A DNA stretch of 64,000 nucleotides from Prinia subflava (Eukaryota > Chordata > Aves > Passeriformes > Cisticolidae): the NCBI RefSeq assembly GCF_021018805.1, contig NC_086247.1, positions 144,576,378 through 144,640,377 on the forward strand, in the 5' to 3' direction. The position numbers and the translations under genes were made by a program. Shown here in pieces: positions 50,586 through 62,180 of this stretch. The notes beneath the pieces are model-generated. The model was not told where the DNA came from, did no database searches, and saw only the letters and a list, made by a program, of their open reading frames with translations. Position 1 is the first letter of the stretch, and every line of letters starts with the position of its first letter.

Positions 50586-51060
50586 GAAGTGGTCAGCCAG
50601 AGGTCTGGTGGAGTCCCGTGTGCTGAGCTCAGAAACCCCTGAGCACAGAGCTAAGGTGATACTGGGATTTAAACCCAGCTTAAAGAGTGTGTCCTGCCCT
50701 TCACACAGCTCCATACCCCATGATGATCCAGATGATCAGAAAATCCACGAGCAGAAGCACAAATCCCTTTTTTGCTCTGGAGAATGTCCTTTTCCTTTCC
50801 TGGCCCAACAAAGACCCAGATTCACAGCCCATCTCTGGCTGTGAGAGTGTGATTGCCAGGTGGGCTAGAATTTGTGTTGGGGGTCATGGAGGCATGGAAC
50901 TGGCTCGTGGAGATCCTCTGGATTGTGCCTGTAGCTGTGCTGCTGGTGGGAGGCATCTCCCTGCTGCAGGGGATCCCTGCCAGGCTGGTGATGGGGCTTT
51001 GGGAAATCCTCCTGTGGCTGGAGATGTGCCCACAGCACGAGGCCATCGTAGCCGTATTAA
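50586..51060. other. Higher-GC block with overlapping open frames, unassigned
   Basis: Seen: several frames are open together, including 50687-51160(+, 157 codons), 50853-51116(+, 87 codons) and 50822-51046(-). The 87-codon frame has MEAWNWLVEILWIVPVAVLL at about residues 12-31, a plausible membrane segment, followed by a second hydrophobic stretch. No family is recognised. No splice pair or promoter supports expression. Candidates are an old transposable-element fragment, a conserved noncoding element or chance in stop-poor DNA. Confidence 0.25.
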
Positions 51061-53838
51061 GAACAGAACAGAGGTGGTACTTTTCATATATATTTTGTTT
51101 TCCAACACCAAAGTGAAAGCCATCAAAAAGACCTTTGCTGAAGGTACTTTGGGAGCATAATTTGGAGCATAATTTTACCTTGTCGATAGTCAGTCAATAT
51201 TTCTTTTGGGGCACAGTTCTGATCCTTATTTCCCTCTTCCATAAACACACAGATTTATTCTGCTGTAATAATCACAGATGCAGAATTAAGGACCTGTTTT
51301 CAGAGAGTCTAGGGAGATACAGTGCTCACATCCAAGAGTATGTCTTTAACAAGCTAGTTGATTTCTAAAGAAGAAAATACAGTGTTATCAGTGTTCAGTA
51401 TCCAGTAAATGTATATCTAAAATGACTTATTTTCTAATAATCATGTGTACAGTGTAATGGTTATCATGTATGAGATGCGAGTATTGTCTGGGGAGCAGGA
51501 CAGCAGAGAGCTGCCCTGTTTGCTTTGCAGTTCTCTGACCTGCTTATTAGAGGACATTGTTATTAAGCAGATGAATTTATATGAGAGGTGTTTAGGGGGC
51601 CTGTTGTTGTTAAGGGTCTGTCAGCACTTTTCTTTTCAAGGTGTTATGAATATACGCAAATTGTATTTTAAGTAGCTGCTCATCTTTGGTCGGTAATGGG
51701 CAGAATAAAGCCTTATATGATCAGAATTGTATGTTTTACTTGCTATTTTATTTGAGAAATAGATGCAAATAGACGTAGGGAAAACGGAAAACTGCTGAAA
51801 TTCATCAATAATTTTACAGGTTTTAGTATTTTTCTAGGTAGTAGTAGAGGGGAAATGAAATGTTTCCACAAAATGCAATGCTTTGCATTATAATTATTTA
51901 GTGGGGTTTTATTAATAGTTTTTATTATAAGAGGACTACTCTTACTGAAAAGTAATTTGTGTAGCAGTACTGCCATCTTGAAAAAACTCCAATAATTTAT
52001 TTTAGGAGAAAATTCTTCTCATGAAATTTAAAATAGCAAACAGCATGTTCTCCCCAGAATGAACTGTTCTCCCCTCCTGTTCCCTTTCATGAGTCCCTCC
52101 TTGAGTACTGACCTTTTACTTTCTGCACTCATGCAGCTCTGTCTCTTGGCTCCTCCTCAGCCTCTCCCTCTTGTGCCCTGCTGAGGCAGGCATCCCTCAG
52201 AAGCAAATGCAAGACTGGAGAACACAGGAGCCACAGCTCAGGATCCAGATGTGCCCTGTGAATGTCACTGAAGGCTGTCATGGATAGGGCTGATCCAATG
52301 GCAGAGTTCGTAGTCTGGGCCATTGTGGTAAATCCTGAAACTGCACGAGGAAAGGGAATTTTGAAACTCAAGTTTTAAAAACACAACAAACCAGCCACCT
52401 CTCCCCACAACCCATTTGGTTCAATTATTTAAGAAAGACTTGATGACTTCTGCTGTCTGGGGGGAGGAGGAAGTAGGGTTAGGTGCTTTTTTGTTTGTTT
52501 CTTTGGGGTTTGGTTTTGTTTTTAATAGAAAAGCAACCTTTTAGAAGGCTGCAGAGCTGAATTCTTAAAATGAGGATTGTTACAGCATAAGAGCAGCGTA
52601 ACTGGCCTTTAAGTGTTCAAAGGTAGCTGGAGCAAATGGTACCTGGTAAATCTTTTTATTTTGTGTGGTTGGCAGTTACATGTGCAGCAAGGGAACCTGT
52701 CAGAAAGGCTGGTCCACCTGAGGAAGGCTGCAGATAGCTTCATCTCAGTACTGACGTGTTACTTATTGGTAATTCAGCACCAGTAGGTGTAAATTACTTT
52801 GATGTAACATTTTGCTGACCCTGCTTATATCACAGATGAGCAGATGGCATGGAAAACATTTTGTACCTGTGCCAGAGAAAAGCAACGAGACTGAGAAGTA
52901 AACCTTAGGCTGAGAGGCTTGGGCATGGTGAGCTCACTGAGAGCATCTCTGGATGAGCTGACTGGAGAGCAGCACCTTTCCTCAGGAGCTGCAAATCCAC
53001 AGAAGGCACCGGTTTACAGTCAAGGAGCTGCCTTGCCAAAGGAGTTGGAAAACTGGCAGTGAGCTCTGACTGATTTGCAATGGTGTGAGGAGGTTGTTAA
53101 TTAACACCCATCAGCCACAAGTGCCAAAGGAGGAGTGGATTCAAAAGGGCAGCGGGTCGTTTTGCGCTTGTCCGTTTTTACCAATACTTTGCTTTTGTCT
53201 TTATTTAGCTGTGTTTGGGAAGGCCAGAGGTGTGAGCGGGGAAGCTTTGTTCTCCCTGATGCCCTAATGTGGTTTTCAGGTTTTGAGGTGAGGATTCAAG
53301 TGGGTGTTTTTTGCTGGCAGTGTACGATGCTAGAGATCAAAATGCAGCTCTCTAACTAGCAGTCAGGTGGAAGGAGAGCACAAACAGAATACAGAAATGA
53401 GTTGTTTAATTCATACTAGCACAAGTGTGTAATGGGACGAGTTTCTGCAGTGCCAGTATGTGTTTATCAAAAACTCATTCAGGTGTGTGCCAGCACAAAG
53501 TTATACCAAGTATGTGCCATATAAATCAGCAAAAATGGAGAGTGTGCAATAACCATTAGAGACCCAACTCAAAGCACACGGGAGAATATTTCCTGCTAAG
53601 GCTTTTGGAATTGCTTATACATGTTCATTTATGGCTGTATCTTGCACTCTATCTTAGATGCTACAGTGGAAATCCACAAGGAAATACTGCTCTTGGATTC
53701 ACAAAAGTTTTATTCAGCAAGAAATCAGTTCACACCCTCTACAGCTACATCGAGATGAATGGGGAAAAAACTATGAATGAGGAAATATTTAGAAGGATAA
53801 AATAGTGTTTCATAACACATAGGTAGAAATGACTGGCC

Positions 53839-53869
53839 TAAGGAGTATAGTACAGTTTAAGGAGTATAG
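53839..53869. repeat. Short direct duplication
   Basis: taaggagtatag occurs at 53839-53850 and 53858-53869, a 19-base spacing. Local slippage product. Confidence 0.8.
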
Positions 53870-56797
53870 AATAAAACTGTATAACTTTTATTCTTTTCTC
53901 AGTGTTTGGTATAGTATGTAGAATCTTTAGGTGCAATGTTGTGTTTTTGAGAGATACTTTGAAGAGCAGCAGCAGCCATATTACCATCTGTATAGTAAAT
54001 GCTTTAATTTGCAATGCTTGCCCTGTTAGACACTTGAAGTGGATTCTTCCACCTTCCATGGGTTGTTTCCACCTTCCAAGTTCTCATGCATGGGATTATT
54101 GTATTGCACATGAAGAAGAAAACTGTACAGCAGAAGTGGAGGTGGGTTGTATTTTTTGCATGTATAACGTACCCTTATGAAGTTTTGTAAATACCTTAAA
54201 TGAAAAAAAAATCTGGGATCAATCCATCTGAAACCATTCATCTTAATTTAAAATGGGAAAATCAATTGTACCAAACATGCAGTTACTTTTGTGACGAAGT
54301 CAGATATTCATTTGTTTTGTTTCGTGGGTTTTTTTTCTTGTCAGGAAAGTTAGAGTAATGATTTCAAAATAAGCATGTAAATTATTAACTCCCTGTCCAT
54401 TTTGCTTTGTAAATGGCACAAAAATTGAGCTGAGGAAACAATGCACAGTGCAGTCTGAGGAGGAAAGCCTTCTGTGAAAGAAACTTCACAAAATTAAGCA
54501 CTTTGCCAGAATTTTGTGAATACTGTGCTACATTCACTAATTTCAAGCTTTCCTTTAAATTTACTGTTTACAAAAGAAGCACACCAGATTATGCTGGCAA
54601 CACACAAAAACTTTAGTTTTAATTTGTTTTCTAGCAAAATGCAGGTGGTCTTGAAACTGGATCCTGTGCAGCTGCATAGTCTCGTTGTGTTGTACTTGAC
54701 ATAGGCAGCTCTCCTGAGAGGTGAATTTTAGGGAGAATTTCACCACTGAGGTGATTCCTGTCTCACCTTCCTCCCCAGCCATGAGCACCTGGTGCTCTCC
54801 TTGGGTCAGGCCTTTCTTCTCTGGTTTTAGGGTCCTTTGGGGTTCAATAGGTTTGCCTGGTGGATAAGGACCATGAGGGAGGGTGACAGGCATCCTCAAA
54901 AGGCTCTTTGGGGAACAGGGAATTCTGTGCTTGCTGCCTGCAGTTTTGCCTTACCTGTGAGGCTGAGCAGCTTCCTTGTTAGCTCAGCTCCAGAACTAGA
55001 ATGATTTTTCCATGCTTTGTGGGCGTTTCAGTTTGGCTCTCACTGCAGAGGTCTGAGCCATGGCCTCTGCTCCTGTTCTGCAACCTCATCTGAAATTTAG
55101 ACTTTAATGAACTTGTTGTGTTCAGCAGCAGCTACAGGAAGTGTGGTGTTTGAAATGCTCAATTTTTCCACATTAGAAACTAAATAGTATAAATTAATAG
55201 AAGGTTGAAATCAAATTAATTTTTTTTTCCAGAGGAGGCAATTAAGAGAGACTTGAGCAATAAGTCAAGTCTTTACAATCATTTATTAAATGTGTTTGAG
55301 TCAGCAACATAAAACACATGGAACATGGAAAAGTTCACCATTGTCTATAATAATAACATATACTGTGGCTGGACTGCATTCTTCACAGAGTAAATGTGTA
55401 CTTTTAATGGTATCATTAGGGAATAAATAGTTGTAGTATTAAAAAATCTATTCATTCACCAAAAGAGGAGCCTTTTTGTAAAATGGAAACAGCCTGCATA
55501 AAAATAAACTGGAGCTTCTATGCAAGACTTGAACTTCTTTTGTTTACAAACAAGGCACTATATTAAACTTTTTCTGCTTTAAGAATATGTGGAGGTTTAA
55601 TATTTGCTAGAAATAGATTTTGTGGTTTAAATTTGGAGTTAAGCATGCAAAATGGGAGATAACAGAAATTCTTTTGACATTCTTCACCTTCAAGGTCAGC
55701 TTGGTCCCAGCAGAAGACAGAACCAGTGTGTGCTGTCTGTGCAATGAGTGTTGGACTCATGGCACTTCTATGAAGGCTTTATGTGGCTTTCAATCTCTAA
55801 AAGTGCAACCTGTTTTAAAGAGATTATCCAAGGGTGTAATTAAATTACATAACCATTTTGGTGTGCTTGACTCACTGTAAGGTGTGTGGTGTGGGAGGAT
55901 GCAACTACTTAACTGGCTACTTTTATCTTGCAGTGAATAAAGCTTGTAAATGTGTAAGACTAGTGCATAATTGGAGCTCCTGTGGATCAGAGTTTGGGCC
56001 ATGAAATGGGCCTGAAACTTTGGACAAGCTTCAATGAAATTTCAGTAGTATTGGAATAGGTAAATATTTATTTTTAAACTGGATTTTGTGGTTTCATTTG
56101 AATTTTGAAGAAAGTTTTAGAAAAGCTTTTCAGAAAGGATTCAGGCTACTCAGGGTTGGGTTCAGCTGAATGCTTTATTCTGGGAATGAAAAGATTAATC
56201 AGTCTCTGTCCAGGCATTTGCTGATCTCACTGCTGCCCAGAACTCTAGCTGGGATTTTTACTTGTCATAGGTGGGGGAGATTGCTTCTGTCCCCTAAAGG
56301 TTGGACAGGACTCATGAGATCACTTTTCTATAAACTCTTAATGTTAAAGGTTGTTAAGCCCCAATACAATGATACAATGAAAAACCCCAATCCAGGTGTC
56401 CCAGTGTGGGAAGTGCCAACTGTGCAATGCCTTTAAATTCTGAAAAATTTAGGAGGCTCTGGATTGCTTCATTATAGTGCTAAAAATTAAATCATAAATC
56501 TTTACAAGTATTTACAAGCTAGTTATCATTCGTTTTCTTTGGAATTACTTGAATTTTTCTGAAATTAAACCTGTAATAATTTAATAAATGAAAAAATCTT
56601 GCTGGTAATGCAAGGAGCAGCCATGCCAAAGCACAAACCTTCTGAAGTGATGGATCAGCTTTTTCTTTATTTTATTTCTTTATTTATTTTTTATTTTCAG
56701 AGAGGAATGCCTTCTGGCAACAGAAAAAAGTGCAGATGTACAGTATCATAATTAAATTTAGCAAGATTTGCATATTGAATGACCAGGTGTTGCAAGC

Positions 56798-56822
56798 AAA
56801 AAAAAAAAAAAAAAAAAAAAAA
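56798..56822 (+). repeat. Poly(A) tract
   Basis: Twenty-five uninterrupted A residues preceded by ttgcaagc. No retrocopy body recognised. Confidence 0.9.
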
Positions 56823-59800
56823 GTCCAAACACCTAAAAATCCCCCAATAAATACATGTATAAACACATAAAGTTTGTATAACAATAAAGACATTTTTATG
56901 AAGGTATAGAAGCTCAAATTAAAAAAAAAATCTCCTTAACGTCTTAAATTTTCTTTCATTTTCAATAAATCAAGCTCCCATATTGCAGCTGTTTTTCTTC
57001 TCAAACAGACAAAAAGCTCAGGTTCATGCATAACTCAGGAAGGCAGGGATGACACTGAGCCAGAACTTAGTTCTGCTTTATTGATAACAGAGCTGACAGT
57101 TAGGAGCAAATCTACAGAATGTAACTGCAAATCCTTTAACCAAGCAGAAAGCTGAACATCTGCATTGAAACTGGCACCTACATTTAAGTTAAGCAGTAGT
57201 TTAAGTTCTCAGAAAGCAAATTAGGAGGCTAATTAGATCTGTAATTGCAACAGAGATTGTAGTGAACACAGAGCTGGACTTGGGGATTTGTGGTTTGTTG
57301 TTTGGTTTTTTTAAAAAATTCAGTAGTAAGCAGTTGTAAATGTGAATTTGCAGGTGTGGTGTGTGTTTATATAAATGAATATTCAACATATTTGCCTCTT
57401 GCACGCTTCTGTGTTTTCACCATTTGTACAGCTCAGGTAGCAGGGAGCTCCAGTCATGCAGTAAATATGACACAGGCAGAAGGGACAGGAGCTTCCTTGC
57501 CTCCTTCCAATGGAAATAGAAAACAACAGGAGACAGGCAGGGTTGCTGAGGATGTGGGAAGTATAAACAAAAAAACCCAGTAATAATCTATCTTGAGTAT
57601 ACAACTGTATAAACCAGAATGTGGGTCTGTGAAGTTTTTGTTGATTTTTCTTAAATTCTGCTTCTTTAATACTTTTAAAGATGTTAATTAAATTAAAATA
57701 TCAATTCTATTATTTAAATCTATTAATGAAGGTAAATGTATTTTTCCAGTTATGCATAATGTAAATGCTTTTTCATGTTATGTGCTCTCTCTCTTGCCTT
57801 CCAAGATCTCTTGTGAAATAAAGAAAACTCACTTGCAATGTCAGTGTTATTGTTATTAAGGGACTAAAAATTCCTGAAGAGCTTTAGGGACATGAATCCA
57901 GTATAACTATTGGGGAAAAAATTTAGCCATGGTGTAAGTTCATTTAACAGATAGATACCTGTTTTTTAAATTAGACCACAAAAATATTTTGAAGTAGGAG
58001 CTAGGAAAAAAATAGTAGGACTATGGCTTGGTTGGTTTGGCCTTGTTCTGAGCTAGAGTTGACCAATGTCAAACTAGTCATGAACTGGATTTTAATGTAG
58101 GATTCAGCTTTATTCTGTTTAAAAAATGATTAAGAAAAAATATATGATTATTTTCCTAAAACCAAATAATTGTGAATGACCCAGGTAATGGTCAGAATGG
58201 GTTTTGATGAGGGCATGGTTGTTTTTGTGCTTCTCAAAGGGGAAAGGGCACACTGCAGAGCAGGTGAGGACAACCTGCCAGGCAGGTCCTCAGTAAAGGA
58301 TACAGGTGGCAAAGAGCTTGGTACAGGTGTTACTCTGGCATTATGGCAAAAAAAAAAAGTTTAACATAATTCATGATGTGAGACCAGAGAATAACTGGGG
58401 GTTTTACTTTGATTCAACTCTCAAGTCTAATGATAAGGCCACTATAAGAATGCTGCATACAACTGTCTTGCCAACATTTTAAATTGCTGTCAAAAATTGA
58501 AATGGAGACAGATAAAAGTAACTGAAATGACTTTAAGCTAGAGAACACACTAAAGTACATAAAATACAATTTGTTCATTTTTTCAAAGAGTGTTGTGGGA
58601 TTGCATGACTATTGTGTGATAGTATTTTAATGCTCAGCAGATACCAGACATTAGTATCTCTTCAAAGAAAGAGGAGTCTCAATATGAATTGGTGGGCAAA
58701 GACTGAGAATAGGTAAATAGATCATTTATAATGTCTTCAAATAAGCCTTATTGGTTTGTAATTTTTTAATATATTTGAGTTGAATGTATATTTTCTGCAA
58801 TTTTGAGCAGTTGATAAGAAGAGAGGAGTGAAGCTGGAGTCTGAGAGGCGTGACCAGTTTGGTTAAATGGCCAGATCATCTCTTCTGGCCTGAACTCTGG
58901 CTGTTCAATTTTTACCAAGCAAAGGAGCAGTTTGGGTCAGTTGCTCTGTCAGTGCATGGGAGCACACAGACTGCAATTCAGGAATAAAGGTTTGTGTAAC
59001 TGCACTAAAGGACATTTGGAATATGATTTTGGAACAAGACAAATGTTCTGCACTGTTTCTGTCCTGTTTCAGAACTGCATACTACTGAGGGTGACACAGC
59101 TTGTTATGAGGGAGTTTGAGCCATCACTGTCATTTTTAACCTGTCTCTAATTACATCTGACCACCTCAGATCTAAAGAACCCAATTCCTAGAGCTGGGCT
59201 GTTGCATTAATCATAGCCTTGCCATTAACAGCAGAGCTGCACTTTACAATAATGAGGATGGGGGAGGATTTTCATTAAAATCTCCTAAGCAGAGAAGGTT
59301 TGGGAAAGACTAGGAGATTTTAGTTCTGGGTCACTTTCTAAATTAATCCTCTGTTCACTGCTTTTTTTGGAGTGAACACTTTTTTCCTGGCCAAGTCTTG
59401 TGCCTCATTTCGGAGGCATTCTAGTCAGGTTTCTTAATTACTCTTTTCTGCATAAATTTTGTCTCAGGATAATTTATGGGTTTATTTCAGCTTTCTTACC
59501 ATGCAAAAAAGTCTGGGTTATGAATGATAGCCACTCCTAGCCTAGTCCACTCAATTATACTTTGCTGAAAAGAAATTGCACTGGTGAGAATGTTATTCCA
59601 GAGCATTGATGGAATAGGCAAGTTAGAATCTGACATTCCAGTTTGAAAAACATCTTTAACAGGTAAAAAAGTAGGTGTATATGTTTAATTTCCTTTGCAA
59701 AACTAGTGATGGGCTTTTGAAATTTTTCATTAGATCTAATGGGCGAGCTGTGCTCTCTTTTTCCCTTTGGGGACAACATACAGATTTAAGTTTATGGTTG

Positions 59801-60300
59801 AACTGCAAATTTGTGATGAGTACTTGGACTTTCTTATGATGAGAGTTGCTTCAATTTGCTATTTAAATTAGTGAGAGCTGAGTAGGGAGTGAGATGTTGG
59901 AAGAGAACCTCTGAGTTTATAAGATTTGATCCTGTGCTTATTGAAGCTGAAATCTACCCAAAGTGCTAGGAAATAACCCAGTGTATTTCAGGCTCTGGTT
60001 TGTCTTCTGCTTTGGCCCAAAGAAGGATTGGGTCAGTATGTTCATGTCAGCATACAGGAGGAGAAAGGATGAAGTCAGAGAAAGATACATGTGGAGGGGG
60101 ATTAATCACCCTTAACCTTAGATATTTGAAGTTTGGATGTCAACTTCTGAGCTGGTTGCCCAGATGTTGCCTTATAGCTGAGAGTAAAACAGGCAGGTTT
60201 TAGGTGCTAGCTGATCTAACACGCTTTAGATCTTTTCAGTAAGAGAAGATAATTTGTTCCCTTGACTGCATCTCTGCAAACACAGTGCATAGGATGACTG

Positions 60301-60830
60301 GGTCTGCTGTTGAGACCTGTTTTTAACCTTGTGAATCCCATCCATGCTGTCCTGGATAATGGCCAGTTCCTGGTACTGGCAGGCAAAACAAAAGATCTGG
60401 CAGCTACGAAGTACCTAAAGCAGTCAGCACTCCCCAGGATAGCTCCTGTCTCCTTCCTTTGATTGTCTGAAAGGGAAATGGAAAAGCTACCCCCTGTGAA
60501 GGAAACTTTGTCTAATTAGGTAAAGCAAGTACCAGTCGTGTTGGGCAGGTGAACAGCAAAAGTCAGCATAACCTTGGCCACGAGTCCGACCCCACCAGCA
60601 AACAGGGAGGAGACCTTTGCTGGCACTGGGAGCTGTTGCCTTGCACCCTTCCCCTCTCAAACCATGGCTGATTAGACACGCCAGCAGTTTAAAAAGTGTC
60701 AGCAGAAACACCCACAAGGACAGCCTAAGATCTTATTAACTCCTAGGGGCAGCATAATAATTATTAACCTCCAGACTGCATGGAGCAAAGACAGACTTTG
60801 CCTTTTGCTAGAGCCATTGTATAGAAGAAA
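60301..60830. promoter_or_regulatory. Candidate conserved intronic regulatory patch
   Basis: Mixed-composition sequence with homeodomain-type cores (tctaattagg near 60512, gctgattagacacg near 60667, ataattattaa near 60757) and a few retained CpGs (ggccacgagtccgacc). No repeat similarity or splice-supported frame. Enhancer-like texture only. Confidence 0.28.
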
Positions 60831-61235
60831 CAAGATTTTCAGTGCTGGGTAAAGAAGACAGGGGAACAGGATTGTACCCTTGTGGTTATGCTGTGATTGA
60901 GTCCATTCTCAAGACTGTCAAATTTTCACTGAATAGCTACTCAATGTACAATACATTAACAATCCTGGGGGAAGAAGCTGGAAATTATAATTGCATTCTC
61001 TCCAGCTGAATATCCTATTAGGGTGCAGAGTCATACTTTTCCTTTTGCTTCTTTTGCTGCCTCTATGCAGCTTTTCTATTCATTGACATGGCTTCAGCAA
61101 AATGGAGTTGTCCCAGTCCCTCTTAAAATCTAATAGTCTGGGCCTAACCTGTGATATGGCAGATCAGGGAGTGAACCACCTTCAGACTGAAGATTGCAGA
61201 TCTCTTATTTCCTGAGTACAACTGCTAGTCAGTAG

Positions 61236-61254
61236 TCTCTCTCTCTATATATAT
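61236..61254. repeat. (CT)n(AT)n microsatellite
   Basis: A tctctctctc run passes directly into tatatatat. Confidence 0.85.
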
Positions 61255-62160
61255 GAAAATATATTTATTAAAAAAAATTGCACTTAGAAAATGAAAATAA
61301 AATATGCCTGAGTGTAACTTCCTCTCAGTGCCCATCAGCCAAGAGCTGCTTTTAACAAAGATATTGAGAATACCCTCCCTCTGTGCATTTGGATCCAGGA
61401 GGTGCTCAGCACACTCAGTGAACTGGACTCTGGCTTGTTCAGAGACAGTTCCAGTTTGCCACCAAGACTGATGGTATGGAGATCACACTTTTTCAAAGCA
61501 GAAGAATGCAGGGCTTTGCTGCTCTTTTCTGGGCATGGGATGGGTTTCCAGTTGCACTCTGGCTCCCAGTGACCTCATACTGGGGATTTGCACTGGCACA
61601 CAGCACTCACAGTTTTCAGGTAAATGAGGGTGATACTTGTGCTGCATCTGTGTAAAAATGTTTGTTGTGGTTTTCATTCTCTGGTTATGCCCACTGGGGG
61701 ATGCTGTGATTCCTGCCCTGACAAGACACAGAAAAGGAATCTGATGCCTTTGTCTGAGTGTGCCCTTGGGATGTGACTGGCTTGGGCATTGCTGGTACAC
61801 TGCAAGTCACTGAGGTATTTTTGGATGTTAAGCATTCTGCAGTCTTTCAAAAGGCTTGATGTTATATCACAGAATTGGACTGGAGGGCATGATTTCAGAT
61901 CCATGGTGAGAATACTGTGAATAAAGTGTTTTGTCAGATTTGTAGTACTGCTTTTTGTAATGAATGCAGGTTGGAACAATTAAAAAGTAAATAGTCTGTG
62001 TAAGAATGAATGGCTTGGACTGAGTGGTTCTGGGCTTTTATACTAAGGTTATCAATATCTTTTGCAGTGCAATTTATGTTTTAGCATAAATACAACTAGA
62101 TTTTTTCCTGCTATTTTTGTCCTGCCTCACACAGGGGTATACAGTGCAGCAGGTGATATT

Positions 62161-62180
62161 CTTTACATAACTATGTAAAG
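62161..62180. repeat. Perfect 9-bp inverted repeat
   Basis: Arms ctttacata and tatgtaaag are exact reverse complements separated by two bases. Too small to call a functional hairpin. Confidence 0.85.

Larger units (their letters stand above)
51061..60300. other. Unannotated intron
   Basis: AT-rich with a few GC-richer patches (about 52130-52330 and 54740-54900) that carry short open frames without recognised domains. It includes a 19-bp-spaced duplication of taaggagtatag at 53839-53869 and poly(A) at 56798-56822. The acceptor-like site near 53211 is discussed among the rejected items. Confidence 0.42.

Noticed and set aside
53205..53270. A good acceptor (tgtctttatttag, AG at about 53209-53210) followed by codons for VFGKARG, reminiscent of the VFG(R/K)CQ start of PTPRN2 exon 3.
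   Set aside because: The conserved Cys and the Asp-Gly start are missing, the frame stops after about 20 codons, and nothing downstream resembles the RESP18-homology sequence that should follow. Probably coincidence, though a degenerate duplicated exon could be tested by alignment.
54561..54899. Minus-strand 112-codon frame with Pro/Gly/Glu/Lys-rich N-terminus.
   Set aside because: No recognised domain, promoter or splice support; composition follows a local GC-rich patch.
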